A stretch of DNA of 41,580 bases from NCBI GenBank assembly GCA_947260025.1, contig CAMYON010000028.1, forward strand, positions 6,461 to 48,040, given 5' to 3'. This document shows, piece by piece, positions 31,734-39,679 of this stretch. The position numbers and the translations under genes are program-made. Every line of letters starts with the position of its first letter. Positions within the stretch are counted from its first letter, which is position 1. This DNA is from an uncultured Gammaproteobacteria bacterium (lineage in GTDB: Bacteria > Pseudomonadota > Gammaproteobacteria > GCA-001735895). Below the pieces are notes generated by a model, which was not told the DNA's origin, ran no database searches, and was given only the letters and a program-made list of their open reading frames with translations.

Positions 31734-33203
31734 TTATCCGGCGATGGTTTGCACCGGCTCCGCAAGAAAATTCTCGAGTAACCGTTCCGGGTTGAAAATA
31801 TCGACCGCCGGGGGCTCGAAGTTCCTGTGGCGGTAACCGTTGGAGCCTATCGGCTCGTACAGTTCGATGATTTCATCGCGCCGTTCCACCAGGTCCCTGA
31901 TTGCGGCGACCAGCGCCTCGAGATCGGCCTGCGTGGTGTAGAGTCCGAGGCTGGCCCGTGCCATGCCGCGCTTGCGTTCGACGTCGGCTTCGGCGTTGGG
32001 CGCATCGGGGTCGATATCCATTTCCCAGAGCTCGCGTTTCAGCAGCTCGCGCACGTATGGGTGGGCGCAAAAGCAGCCGTTGCGTACCTGGATATTGTGG
32101 TAATCGTTGAGCGCGGCCGCGGTCAGACCATGGTCGAAGCCCTTGATGTTGAAAGTCATAGTGCCGGTGCGCGGGATTTCGCCAGGATCGGGGCCGTATA
32201 GTGTGACGCCGTCGATTTTAGACATCTCCTGCCAGGCGTAATCGATCAGTCCGATTTCTTTTTCGCGCACCTTGTCCATGCCGACCCGGGTTAGCAGGTT
32301 GAGCACGGCACCGAGCGTGATCGCGCCGACGATGTTGGGCGTGCCAGCCTCCTCCCGGTCGGGCAGGGTTGCGGTCGGCATATACTCGGCGATGTAAACG
32401 TCGTCGACCATGCCGCCACCGAGTTCTGCCGGCTTGATCGCATTAAGTAAATCATTCTTGGCGATTACCGCGCCCGGCGAACCCGGGGCGTAAATCTTGT
32501 GCCCGGAAAACACCAGCACGTCGATATCGGCGTCATCCATACTGACCGGCGCGTGCGCGATCATCTGCGAGGCGTCGACCAGCAGGTAGGCGCCCACCGC
32601 GTGCACTATGCGCGCGACATCGGCCAGCGGGGTTATCGCGCCGGAAACGTTGCTCGCCCCGGTAACCGCGATGTAGTTAATGCGGTCGCCGTACTCGTCG
32701 ACGATGGCCTGCAGCTTGTCCATGTCGAGCGCACCGTAGCGCTCGAATTCTCCCAGGCAGGGAACATGCACTACCTGCGAGGTATGATGGCGATGCGGCA
32801 AATCGTTGGAGTGATGTTCCATTTCCGAAACCAGCACCACGTCGCGCTCCGGGCGCGCGCGTGACAGGCTCGCGGCCATGCGGTTGAAGCCCGCGGTGGC
32901 GCCGCTGCCGGCAAAAAAACTGCAGTAGTTCTCGGGGCTGGCGTCGACGAACTCGAGTACCTTTTCGTGTGCCCACTCGAATGCCTGCGATGCACCGCGT
33001 GCCGCGTAGTGCAGGTCGGAATGGGTGCTGGCGTAGTGTTCGAGAAATTCGTGACCGACCTCGTAGGCCGGCCCCATCATCAACGTGGATGCCGCCGAAT
33101 CCAGGTAAATGCGTGGGCTACGTCCGCCGTCGACGGTCGGATACACGGTATCACGTCCAATAAATTTAGCCTGCAGGCTGGTCAGTAACTCGGAATCACT
33201 CAT
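31734..33203 (-). CDS. class V aminotransferase / cysteine-desulfurase-like PLP enzyme
   Basis: 489 residues, about 80 more than SufS. The N-terminal IYLDSAASTLM, the EMEHHSND motif and the PLP lysine K236 (VFSGHKIYAPGSPG) match SufS-type enzymes. A cysteine pair at C377 and C379 (RNGCFCAHP) sits in the position of the SufS catalytic Cys loop. The extra C-terminal part has no recognised domain. There are no sufBCDE genes nearby, so it may be a lyase or desulfurase for a specialised substrate rather than part of Fe-S assembly. It is a single gene on the minus strand, 139 bp from the next. Confidence 0.83.
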   Translation of the reverse strand: MSDSELLTSLQAKFIGRDTVYPTVDGGRSPRIYLDSAASTLMMGPAYEVGHEFLEHYASTHSDLHYAARGASQAFEWAHEKVLEFVDASPENYCSFFAGSGATAGFNRMAASLSRARPERDVVLVSEMEHHSNDLPHRHHTSQVVHVPCLGEFERYGALDMDKLQAIVDEYGDRINYIAVTGASNVSGAITPLADVARIVHAVGAYLLVDASQMIAHAPVSMDDADIDVLVFSGHKIYAPGSPGAVIAKNDLLNAIKPAELGGGMVDDVYIAEYMPTATLPDREEAGTPNIVGAITLGAVLNLLTRVGMDKVREKEIGLIDYAWQEMSKIDGVTLYGPDPGEIPRTGTMTFNIKGFDHGLTAAALNDYHNIQVRNGCFCAHPYVRELLKRELWEMDIDPDAPNAEADVERKRGMARASLGLYTTQADLEALVAAIRDLVERRDEIIELYEPIGSNGYRHRNFEPPAVDIFNPERLLENFLAEPVQTIAG

Positions 33204-33342
33204 CGGATTTAATTGTCAGACAAAAGGAACATTGTCGCATAAATCGGGCGCTTGGCAACTGTTTGCAACGTCTCGAATCCGGCGCTCCCGATCCAGCCTT
33301 TAAATTGTAAAAATCGAGATCGGTAACGCCCAGGATCGATTA

Positions 33343-34260
33343 TCAGGTAGCGCTGTTCGGGTAATGTTCGGCCCAGTAGCGCGCCAGGTCGTCGCGGCGA
33401 CATACCCACACGCGATCGTGTTGCTGCACGTAGTCGAGAAATTTGTGAAGGCTGCCAATACGCCCGGGGCGCCCGATCAGGCGCGCGTGCAGGCCGACGG
33501 TCATCATTTTCGGCTGGCTTTCGCCTTCGGCGTACAGCGTATCGAAACTATCCTTGAGATAGGTGAAGAATTCGTCGGCCAACTGGTAGTCGCTCTCGCC
33601 GCGACCGAACTTGGAATCGTTGGTGTCGAGCGAGTAGGGAATCAGTAACAGCTCGGGGTAATCTTGCGACCAATAAGGCAAGTCGTCGTTGTAAACGTCG
33701 GAATCATAAAGAAAAGTGCCGGCTTCCGAGACCAGCTTGCGGGTGTTCAACGATGGCAGGCCGGCGTAATAACCCAGCGGTGCCTCACCGGTTAGCTCGC
33801 GCACCTGCTCGATACTGTTGCGAATATATTCCCGCTCCTGCGATTCGTCGAGATCGTAATAGTCGAACCAGCGCCAGCCGTGGGGTTGCAGATCGAACCC
33901 GGCGTCTATCATCGCCTGCAGCGCATGCGGATTTTGCCAGCCGGCGAGGCCGACCAGGTTGACGGTGGCCTGCAGGTCTCGCTCGTCAAACGCCTTGAGC
34001 AGACGCCAGTAACCGACACGAGAACCGTACTCGTAACTCGATTCGATATTCAGATCGCGGCCGCCGATGCGGGCTTTAACTTCCACATCGGAAAGCCGCA
34101 CCTCGGAACGATCGTCGCCATTCAATACGCACAGTTCGCCGCCTTCCTCGTAGTTGATGCAGAAGTTCACGGCAATGCGCGCGTCGCCGGGCCAGACCAC
34201 TTCCGGTGGCTGGTTTGCATAGCCGACAAAATCACGTACTGGCTTAAAGCTGTCTTTCAT
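33343..34260 (-). CDS. polysaccharide-deacetylase-family protein, allantoinase PuuE-like
   Basis: 305 residues from the ATG at 34260, selected because GCAGGGA lies just ahead; ATGs at 34281 and 34350 are in frame but lack such a site. The NodB-homology fold is recognised from INYEEGGE, YEYGSRVGYWRLL and LQPHGWRWFDYYDL, blocks shared with metal-independent allantoinase PuuE. It probably hydrolyses a cyclic amide or deacetylates a small substrate. No other purine-catabolism gene is in the window, so allantoin as substrate is only one option. Confidence 0.82.
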   Translation of the reverse strand: MKDSFKPVRDFVGYANQPPEVVWPGDARIAVNFCINYEEGGELCVLNGDDRSEVRLSDVEVKARIGGRDLNIESSYEYGSRVGYWRLLKAFDERDLQATVNLVGLAGWQNPHALQAMIDAGFDLQPHGWRWFDYYDLDESQEREYIRNSIEQVRELTGEAPLGYYAGLPSLNTRKLVSEAGTFLYDSDVYNDDLPYWSQDYPELLLIPYSLDTNDSKFGRGESDYQLADEFFTYLKDSFDTLYAEGESQPKMMTVGLHARLIGRPGRIGSLHKFLDYVQQHDRVWVCRRDDLARYWAEHYPNSAT

Positions 34261-34482
34261 TTTCCCTGCACGCTTCGGCATATCGCGTTGTATGCCGATC
34301 ATTTCCAGTATCAAAACACCATTTATATTCAATCCCCGCTCCGAGATCAATCGAATTAGCCGACCGTTCGTCGAAAACTCTCCATGGCGTCCACGATAGC
34401 CGGGCGCCTGGGCCGGTTCCGGGCTTGAGGCCCTGCCGGCCAGGCATTATCCTGTCGACTCGTCTGACTCCAGGATATTGAA

Positions 34483-35091
34483 ATGGATAATCCAACCCGC
34501 CGTAAGCTGATGCTCGGCCTGATGGCGTTACCGGTATCGGGCATTGCCGTGGCCGCAATTCGCACGCCGCCAGCCTCCGAGGGCCCTTTTTATCCAACGC
34601 CGGCGATGCGCTATGACGATGTCGACAATGACCTGGTCAAGATTACTGGCGAGGTCGAACGAGCCGGCGGAGAAGTCGTGCGGCTCGGCGGACGCGTGCT
34701 AGACAGTAACGGCAATCCGCTCGCTTCGGCGCGGGTTGAAATCTGGCAGTGCGACGTCGGCGGGCGTTACCTGCATCGAGGCGATCACGGGTCAAGGCCG
34801 CGCGACCGAGCCTTCCAGGGTTTCGGTCATGACCTGACCGGCGCAGACGGTGTCTACAGGTTTCGCACGATCAAGCCGGTACCCTACGGCAGCCGCACCC
34901 CGCATATACATGTCAAGGTACTGCTCGGTAACCGTGAACGGCTGACCACCCAGTTTTACTTGCCGGATCATCCCGCTAATGTCAGTGACTGGCTTTACCA
35001 GCGCGTTCCGGTCGAGCTGCGGGAACGGGTAACGATGAACTTCGGTGCGACCGATGGTGAACCGGTGGCCAGACTCGACCTGGTGATCTAA
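34483..35091 (+). CDS. exported intradiol ring-cleavage dioxygenase-like protein
   Basis: 202 residues. The N-terminus is a probable Tat signal: twin Arg in TRRKLMLGL, then a hydrophobic stretch to about residue 25. The rest is the intradiol dioxygenase beta-sandwich. The four non-heme Fe(III) ligands are present: Y96 (GGRYLHRG), Y135 (KPVPYGSRTP), H141 and H143 (PHIHVKV). The usual N-terminal dimerisation domain is missing, as in the secreted short branch of the family. It may oxidise catechol-type or lignin-derived compounds in the periplasm. It is divergent from the deacetylase. Confidence 0.85.
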   Translation: MDNPTRRKLMLGLMALPVSGIAVAAIRTPPASEGPFYPTPAMRYDDVDNDLVKITGEVERAGGEVVRLGGRVLDSNGNPLASARVEIWQCDVGGRYLHRGDHGSRPRDRAFQGFGHDLTGADGVYRFRTIKPVPYGSRTPHIHVKVLLGNRERLTTQFYLPDHPANVSDWLYQRVPVELRERVTMNFGATDGEPVARLDLVI

Positions 35092-35133
35092 AGACTCGAT
35101 TACCGTCCGGGGCTTACCGGCAGGTTCCTCCGC

Positions 35134-35367
35134 TCAGGGCCAGAACAGGTAATCGTCGGGATCGCCCGGGTCGCTCGACAGCACGATAACAACGGCGACC
35201 AGGATTGCCAGCAGCGCGATCAGGGCAATCAGCAGCTGGTGCCAGCGATAGTATCGGCTCGACGAAACGTCTTGTGGATTCAACCTGCGATAAATCGCGA
35301 GCCAGGCGCCGATACTCGCCAGCAGCAGAACGAAGAGGGCATTCACGCTAAACTCCACCCAGTCCAT
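35134..35367 (-). CDS. small two-helix membrane protein
   Basis: 77 residues. Helix one is about 7-25 (SVNALFVLLLASIGAWLAI) and helix two about 45-64 (LLIALIALLAILVAVVIVLS), joined by a basic loop with YRRLNPQDVSSSRYYRW. The C-terminus is acidic (SDPGDPDDYLFWP). I do not recognise the family. It begins 4 bp after the phosphatase stop on the same strand, so it is probably its cotranscribed partner. Confidence 0.6.
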   Translation of the reverse strand: MDWVEFSVNALFVLLLASIGAWLAIYRRLNPQDVSSSRYYRWHQLLIALIALLAILVAVVIVLSSDPGDPDDYLFWP

Positions 35368-35371
35368 CGGA

Positions 35372-35851
35372 TTACCGGTTTCCGTGCAAGGCGCCCAGGA
35401 CCTCGATCGCGAAGTCCTCGTAACCCGTTGCCGACAGCGCTATCGGTCGTACTCGCCGAACCTCTCGGATGGCGTCCCGCGGTTTATATCCCTCGCTCTG
35501 GCACAGGTAGTGACACATGGTCAACCCGGTGCGATCTTTGCCCGAGGTGCAATGAATTAGAGGAATCCGGCCCTTATCGATGATGGACTCTAGATACTCG
35601 TGGATGCGCGGCAGCATCTCCAGGCAGTGTTCGAAGTCGCCGACACCGGGCGGCGCATTGTCGGACAGCGGAAAACAGGTGTTCTCGATGCCGGCTTGAT
35701 GCAGGTCGTCGTTATAAACCGAGAGCCCGTCGTTGACCGACACGACCGCACCGATTCCAGCCGCAGCCAGTTCACGCGGAACCCAGGGGTCGAGGTTGGG
35801 ACCCGATCTTCCCGCGAGCCGGTTTGGTCGCAGCCAGAAAATATGTTGCAT
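35372..35851 (-). CDS. dual-specificity protein phosphatase-like protein
   Basis: 159 residues with the phosphatase P-loop HC-x5-R: H100-C101-TSGKD-R107-TG. A general-acid Asp is plausible at D64 (PLSDNAPPG). The C-terminal helices AIREVRRVRPIALSATGYEDFA are typical of DSP folds. It may dephosphorylate proteins, RNA or phosphoinositides; the Lys in CTSGKDRTG is like the PTEN/myotubularin-type loop. It leads a two-gene unit with the small membrane protein. Confidence 0.83.
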   Translation of the reverse strand: MQHIFWLRPNRLAGRSGPNLDPWVPRELAAAGIGAVVSVNDGLSVYNDDLHQAGIENTCFPLSDNAPPGVGDFEHCLEMLPRIHEYLESIIDKGRIPLIHCTSGKDRTGLTMCHYLCQSEGYKPRDAIREVRRVRPIALSATGYEDFAIEVLGALHGNR

Positions 35852-35937
35852 GGCTATAGCTCCGCCTGGTATTGCCGTTACTCCCGTTCATGGCTGGGAT
35901 GTTGCCCAACAGGTTAACCAAAAAATAACAGGACTGC

Positions 35938-36933
35938 ATGCTTTTCAGGGTTAGAATACGGGCTGATTTTCAACCTGGAGCACCGGTGCAAAAGCCAGTC
36001 GAAGCCATCAGGTCCATCATCGATCGGGGTCAGCCGCTGTTGCTGGACGGTGGTGTCGGCAGTGAACTCGACAGGCGAGGTTTCGATGTTTCTTCACCGT
36101 TGTGGAGCGCGGAGGTCGTGCTGCGGCAGCCCGAGGCTTTAAGCGTGCTGCATCGCGAATACCTGGACGCGGGCGCGCAATGTATTACGACGGCCAGCTA
36201 CCAGGCCAGCGTCGACGGACTGCGTGTCCGTGGCATGAGCCCGGGCGAAATCGAATCCTTCTTCCGGGTGTCGGTAGAGCTTGCCTGTACCGCGCGCGAC
36301 GAATTCATGCGGGATAAGCCTGGCGCCGATTTTCGACCGCTGGTTGCGGCCAGCGTCGGCCCCTATGGCGCCTACCTGGCCGACGGTTCCGAGTATCGCG
36401 GCAACTACGGGGTTAGCGATGATCGGCTGCGCGACTTTCACCGGCAGCGCCTGCATTGGCTCGATCAAGGTGCCGCCGACCTGATCGCCTGTGAAACCAT
36501 TCCTGACTTGCAGGAGGCGAGGGTGTTGAGCCAGCTGCTGACCTCGACTTCCAGGCCCGTCTGGGTCAGTTTTAGCTGCCGGGATGCGGAACGCCTGCAC
36601 GACGGTAATTTGTTGCGGTCCGCGCTCGAGCTTTTCACGGACCTGCAGCAGGTTTTCGCCCTGGGCGTCAACTGCTGTTCACCGCAACTGGTGGAGTCGA
36701 TGATCGAAAATATTGTCGCCTGCAATACCGGTAAGCTGATTGTGGTTTACCCGAATTCGGGTCAACAGTATGATGCGGCAAGCAAACACCGGGGCGGTGA
36801 AAACGATTTGTGGCAGTGGTCGGGGCTGGCCGAACGCTGGTATCGGGCCGGCGCCCGCATTATCGGCGGCTGCTGCCGCGTTGGCCCGGATTATATAAGA
36901 GAACTGGCGTCGAGAAAGTCATGGCATTGTTAA
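35938..36933 (+). CDS. homocysteine S-methyltransferase-family protein
   Basis: 331 residues from the ATG at 35938; a GTG at 35986 with CTGGAG ahead is an equal or better start and would give 315. The barrel starts at LLLDGGVGSELDRRG. Zinc ligands are the Cys of GVNCCSPQ (C246) and the pair in GGCCRVG (C312, C313). Members transfer a methyl group from S-methylmethionine or other donors to homocysteine. A TAGAAT hexamer (35952-35957) between the two possible starts favours the later one. It overlaps the hydroxyacid dehydrogenase by 13 bp. Confidence 0.85.
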   Translation: MLFRVRIRADFQPGAPVQKPVEAIRSIIDRGQPLLLDGGVGSELDRRGFDVSSPLWSAEVVLRQPEALSVLHREYLDAGAQCITTASYQASVDGLRVRGMSPGEIESFFRVSVELACTARDEFMRDKPGADFRPLVAASVGPYGAYLADGSEYRGNYGVSDDRLRDFHRQRLHWLDQGAADLIACETIPDLQEARVLSQLLTSTSRPVWVSFSCRDAERLHDGNLLRSALELFTDLQQVFALGVNCCSPQLVESMIENIVACNTGKLIVVYPNSGQQYDAASKHRGGENDLWQWSGLAERWYRAGARIIGGCCRVGPDYIRELASRKSWHC

Positions 36934-37856
36934 TCGATATCAAGCATCCCGACTGGATGAAGGACGACGAGCTGCGCAGCGAACTGCTCGGCTATTACCC
37001 GGAGGCCGATATCCGCATCGGCGAGGATCCTGGTAACCCGGCGGAAATCGAGATGTTGACCGTTAGTTCCTACCATCCTGGCGAAGCCCTGCGTTACCCC
37101 AACCTGAAAGTGATCCAGAAGACCGGTGCCGGGGTTAACAATATACTCGCCGACGATGAATTGCCGGAGTCGATCCAGGTAGTGCGCCTGCAAACCGACA
37201 CTTCCGGAGCCGAGATGGCCGAGTACGCGCTCGCCTACGTGCTGCAGGAGCAGCGTCACCTGCGCCAGTATCACCAACAGCAGTTGCGTTCGCAGTGGAT
37301 TTCCTACGCGCCTCGACGAGCCGCCGACGCCAGGGTGGCGATACTTGGCCTCGGCCGAATCGGTCAACTGGCGGCGCGTCGCTTCGTCGACAACGGTTTC
37401 CAGGTTTCGGGCTGGAGCCGCAGCCTGAAGGACCTCGAGGGAGTCGATTGCCATGCCGGAAGCGCGGGATTGCAGGCGACGCTTGCGGCCGCGGATTATG
37501 TAGTCTCGGTGCTGCCGTCGACCGGCGAAACGCGAGGCATGTTCAACCGGGAACTGTTTGCGCGGTTTAAGCCGTCGGCGCTTTTCATCAATGTCGGGCG
37601 GGGTGACCTGGTCGATGAACCTGACCTGATAGCCGCGCTCGACGATAAACTGCTTGCCGGCGCCGTTCTCGATGTCATGTCGATCGAGCCCCTGCCGCCG
37701 GAAAGCCCGCTATGGCTGCACCCCGGGGTGCAGCTGACGCCGCATGTTTCCGGGTATCACCTGGGGGATGCCATTGCCGACATCGCCGAAAACTATCGAC
37801 GTCTGCAAGACGGGAAGCCCTTGCTGAATCCGGTTGACCGCGAGCTGGGTTACTAA
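36921..37856 (+). CDS. D-2-hydroxyacid dehydrogenase, GhrA type
   Basis: 311 residues from the ATG at 36921, which overlaps the methyltransferase gene. The Rossmann motif ILGLGRIGQLAARRF lies near 132-146. The catalytic residues are Arg in NVGRGDLVDE, Glu in MSIEPLPPE and His in TPHVSGYH. It should reduce glyoxylate or hydroxypyruvate with NADPH. The thioesterase starts 2 bp after its stop. It is distinct from the GRHPR-type enzyme at 1892; the two differ in length and motif detail. Confidence 0.87.
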   Translation: MALLIDIKHPDWMKDDELRSELLGYYPEADIRIGEDPGNPAEIEMLTVSSYHPGEALRYPNLKVIQKTGAGVNNILADDELPESIQVVRLQTDTSGAEMAEYALAYVLQEQRHLRQYHQQQLRSQWISYAPRRAADARVAILGLGRIGQLAARRFVDNGFQVSGWSRSLKDLEGVDCHAGSAGLQATLAAADYVVSVLPSTGETRGMFNRELFARFKPSALFINVGRGDLVDEPDLIAALDDKLLAGAVLDVMSIEPLPPESPLWLHPGVQLTPHVSGYHLGDAIADIAENYRRLQDGKPLLNPVDRELGY

Positions 37857-37858
37857 CC

Positions 37859-38299
37859 ATGAGTGCCGCCGCCACACTGCAACAAAAAATCCGCAGCACA
37901 ATTCCGCTCAGCGATGCGATGCAGTTCACCATCGATGCGCTCGATATGGACACGATCGAGGTCAGCGCCCCGCTACCGCCAAATGTCAATATTCACGGCA
38001 CCGGTTTCGCCGGCAGTATCTACTCGGTCGCGGTACTCACCGGATGGGCCTTGTGTACCCATATCCTCGAGCAAGCGGGGGTCGCGGCCGAACTGGTGGT
38101 GGCGAAAGCTGAAATTCGCTACCGTGCCCCGGTCACCGGCGATTTGCGCTGCGCGACCCGGGCCGACGCCGCCGAACGCGCTGTCTTTCTGGAGGGCATT
38201 CGAGACCAGGGTAAGGGCGTATTGCTGCTGAACGTGGACGTTGGCGATCGCCCCGAGGCCGTCCTGCAGGGGACTTATTGCGCTATTGCCCGGTCCTAG
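37859..38299 (+). CDS. YiiD C-terminal-domain thioesterase
   Basis: 146 residues of the hotdog fold found as the C-terminal domain of E. coli YiiD. Conserved features include NVNIHGTGFAGSIYSVAVLTGWAL and KAEIRYRAPVTGDL. A thioesterase on acyl-CoA or acyl-carrier protein is predicted. It is the last gene of the methyltransferase-dehydrogenase-thioesterase unit, with 2 bp between dehydrogenase stop and start. The shared function of the three is unclear. Confidence 0.8.
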   Translation: MSAAATLQQKIRSTIPLSDAMQFTIDALDMDTIEVSAPLPPNVNIHGTGFAGSIYSVAVLTGWALCTHILEQAGVAAELVVAKAEIRYRAPVTGDLRCATRADAAERAVFLEGIRDQGKGVLLLNVDVGDRPEAVLQGTYCAIARS

Positions 38300-38345
38300 T
38301 CGGATCTTTGCCATGCGCTTGCGTTCGTCGGAATGACGATCGAGA
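38299..38345. repeat. degenerate single GTCATTCC-type repeat
   Basis: On the minus strand the stretch reads CGTCATTCCGACGAACGC, then GCATGGCAAAGATCC, a diverged single copy of the GTCATTCC-starting intergenic family. It lies between convergent genes; the 106-bp gap holds nothing else I recognise. Confidence 0.35.
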
Positions 38346-38405
38346 CGATCGGGCCGACAGCGGCCCAGTTGCGGGTGCCGAAGCCCGGGGGCGAACCTAA
38401 TCGGT

Positions 38406-38876
38406 CTACAGCCAGCGGCGGACCTGGCGCTTGTACTCGAGGTAGTGGTCGCCGAATTTTTTCTCGAGATAGGCTTCCTCGCGACTGATGACCAGTCGTT
38501 CCAGCAGGGGTTTCAACACCGTGACGCTGGCCACCACCCACCAGCTGTTCAGGACCAGCCCGGTGCCCACCGCGGCGATGCAAAAAGACAGGTAAATAGG
38601 GTTGCGGCTGAAGCGGTAAACGCCCTTGCGGATGATCGAGGTGGTCGGATGCCAGGGCTCGACGTGGGTTTTGGCCTCGAAAAAATGGACCAGGGCAATC
38701 AGCGCGATCAATAACGCAATCGCGATAACCGCGATGCCGCTCACCAGCAATGCATCACCGGCGACGATCGGCAAGGGCTTGAGCAGGTTGGCCAGCCAGG
38801 CGCAGCCGACCGCGACCAACAGTAGCAATGGAGGTGGGAACTTGAGCCCGGGTCCGCGTTTATCTTCGGTTGTCAT
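38406..38876 (-). CDS. isoprenylcysteine carboxyl methyltransferase (ICMT)-like membrane protein
   Basis: 156 residues with three to four membrane helices. The C-terminal part has the ICMT/phospholipid-methyltransferase pattern KGVYRFSRNPIYLSF, then ISREEAYLEKKFGDHYLEYKRQVRRWL, which binds S-adenosylmethionine and the substrate. In bacteria these proteins methylate unidentified small or lipid substrates in the inner membrane. It stands alone, 20 bp from the transposase stop. Confidence 0.85.
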   Translation of the reverse strand: MTTEDKRGPGLKFPPPLLLLVAVGCAWLANLLKPLPIVAGDALLVSGIAVIAIALLIALIALVHFFEAKTHVEPWHPTTSIIRKGVYRFSRNPIYLSFCIAAVGTGLVLNSWWVVASVTVLKPLLERLVISREEAYLEKKFGDHYLEYKRQVRRWL

Positions 38877-38896
38877 GCCAAAGATATTACAACAGA

Positions 38897-39583
38897 TTAG
38901 CTGCCTCTGGGGCGCCCCTTGGGTAACTGCGAGGCGCGACGTCCGCAGAGTTTTTCGATTTTATGCAAGAAACGGGTGTCGCCAAGGGCCCAGCCCTTGA
39001 CCGTGCTCTCGGTAATCAGCGACACGGTCTCTTCGCTGATTTTCTGTTTAAACAACGCACGGTAAGCACGGGCGCGCTCCTTGTGGCTGGCTCCCAGTTT
39101 CTGGTATTCACGATGCGGTGTGATCATTTCATCGTCTTTTCCCAGGGCGTTATAGGCATAGCTGCTCCACGGGTAGTCGCGCGGGCTTTTGCTCAAACCG
39201 GCGCGCACCGGGTTCGTTTCGATATAGCGGCTACAGGTGAGGAGGTATTGCTTTTCGTCGAGCACGGTGGCGCGGTAGCGTCCCTCCCACAGGGTACCGC
39301 TGCCTTCGTAGGATTCGTTGAAATACTGGACGTAGTTGCGCCCGATCGACTGCACCGTTCTCGAGATGCTGTCAGTGCGACTCGGGGTCGCCAGTATATG
39401 GATGTGGTCCGGTAACAGCGCATAGGCGTGAACTTTCAGCCCGTAGTTATAGGCCGCCGCGTCGAGGCAATCGTGATAATAGCGGTAGTCCTGCTCTTCG
39501 AAAAAGACCTGTTGTAGATCGCGACCGAGTTGAATTATGTGCTGCGTCTGGTTTGTAATTGTGTATCTGGGTAATCTGGCCAT
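38897..39583 (-). mobile_element. REP-associated tyrosine transposase (Y1_Tnp, IS200-like)
   Basis: 228 residues from the ATG at 39583 (MARLPRYTITNQTQHI); a start 13 codons upstream is possible but unlikely. The HUH motif H60-I-H62 lies in LLPDHIHILATP. The catalytic tyrosine is Y84 or Y87 (GRNYVQYFN). GTLWEGRYRATVLDEKQYLL and RYIETNPVRAGL are the standard blocks of RAYT proteins, and the basic C-terminal tail is typical. These enzymes nick single-stranded DNA at REP-like hairpins. It is likely intact. A hairpin lies upstream (39614-39652); no second flanking copy is apparent at the other end. Confidence 0.92.
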
Positions 39584-39613
39584 GTAAATGCTCGTTAACT
39601 GCCAATGATGTAA

Positions 39614-39652
39614 TTTTAACAATATTGGTACACTGTCCCCTAATTGTTAAAA
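39614..39652. repeat. inverted repeat upstream of the transposase, with GTCCCC loop
   Basis: TTTTAACAAT (39614-39623) pairs perfectly with ATTGTTAAAA (39643-39652). The 19-base loop contains ACTGTCCCCTA, similar to the tetranucleotide-bearing ends found beside RAYT genes. It could be the recognition hairpin of the transposase or its promoter-region structure. Confidence 0.55.
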
Positions 39653-39679
39653 ACAATCGTTAGTTGCAATTAAAAACCC

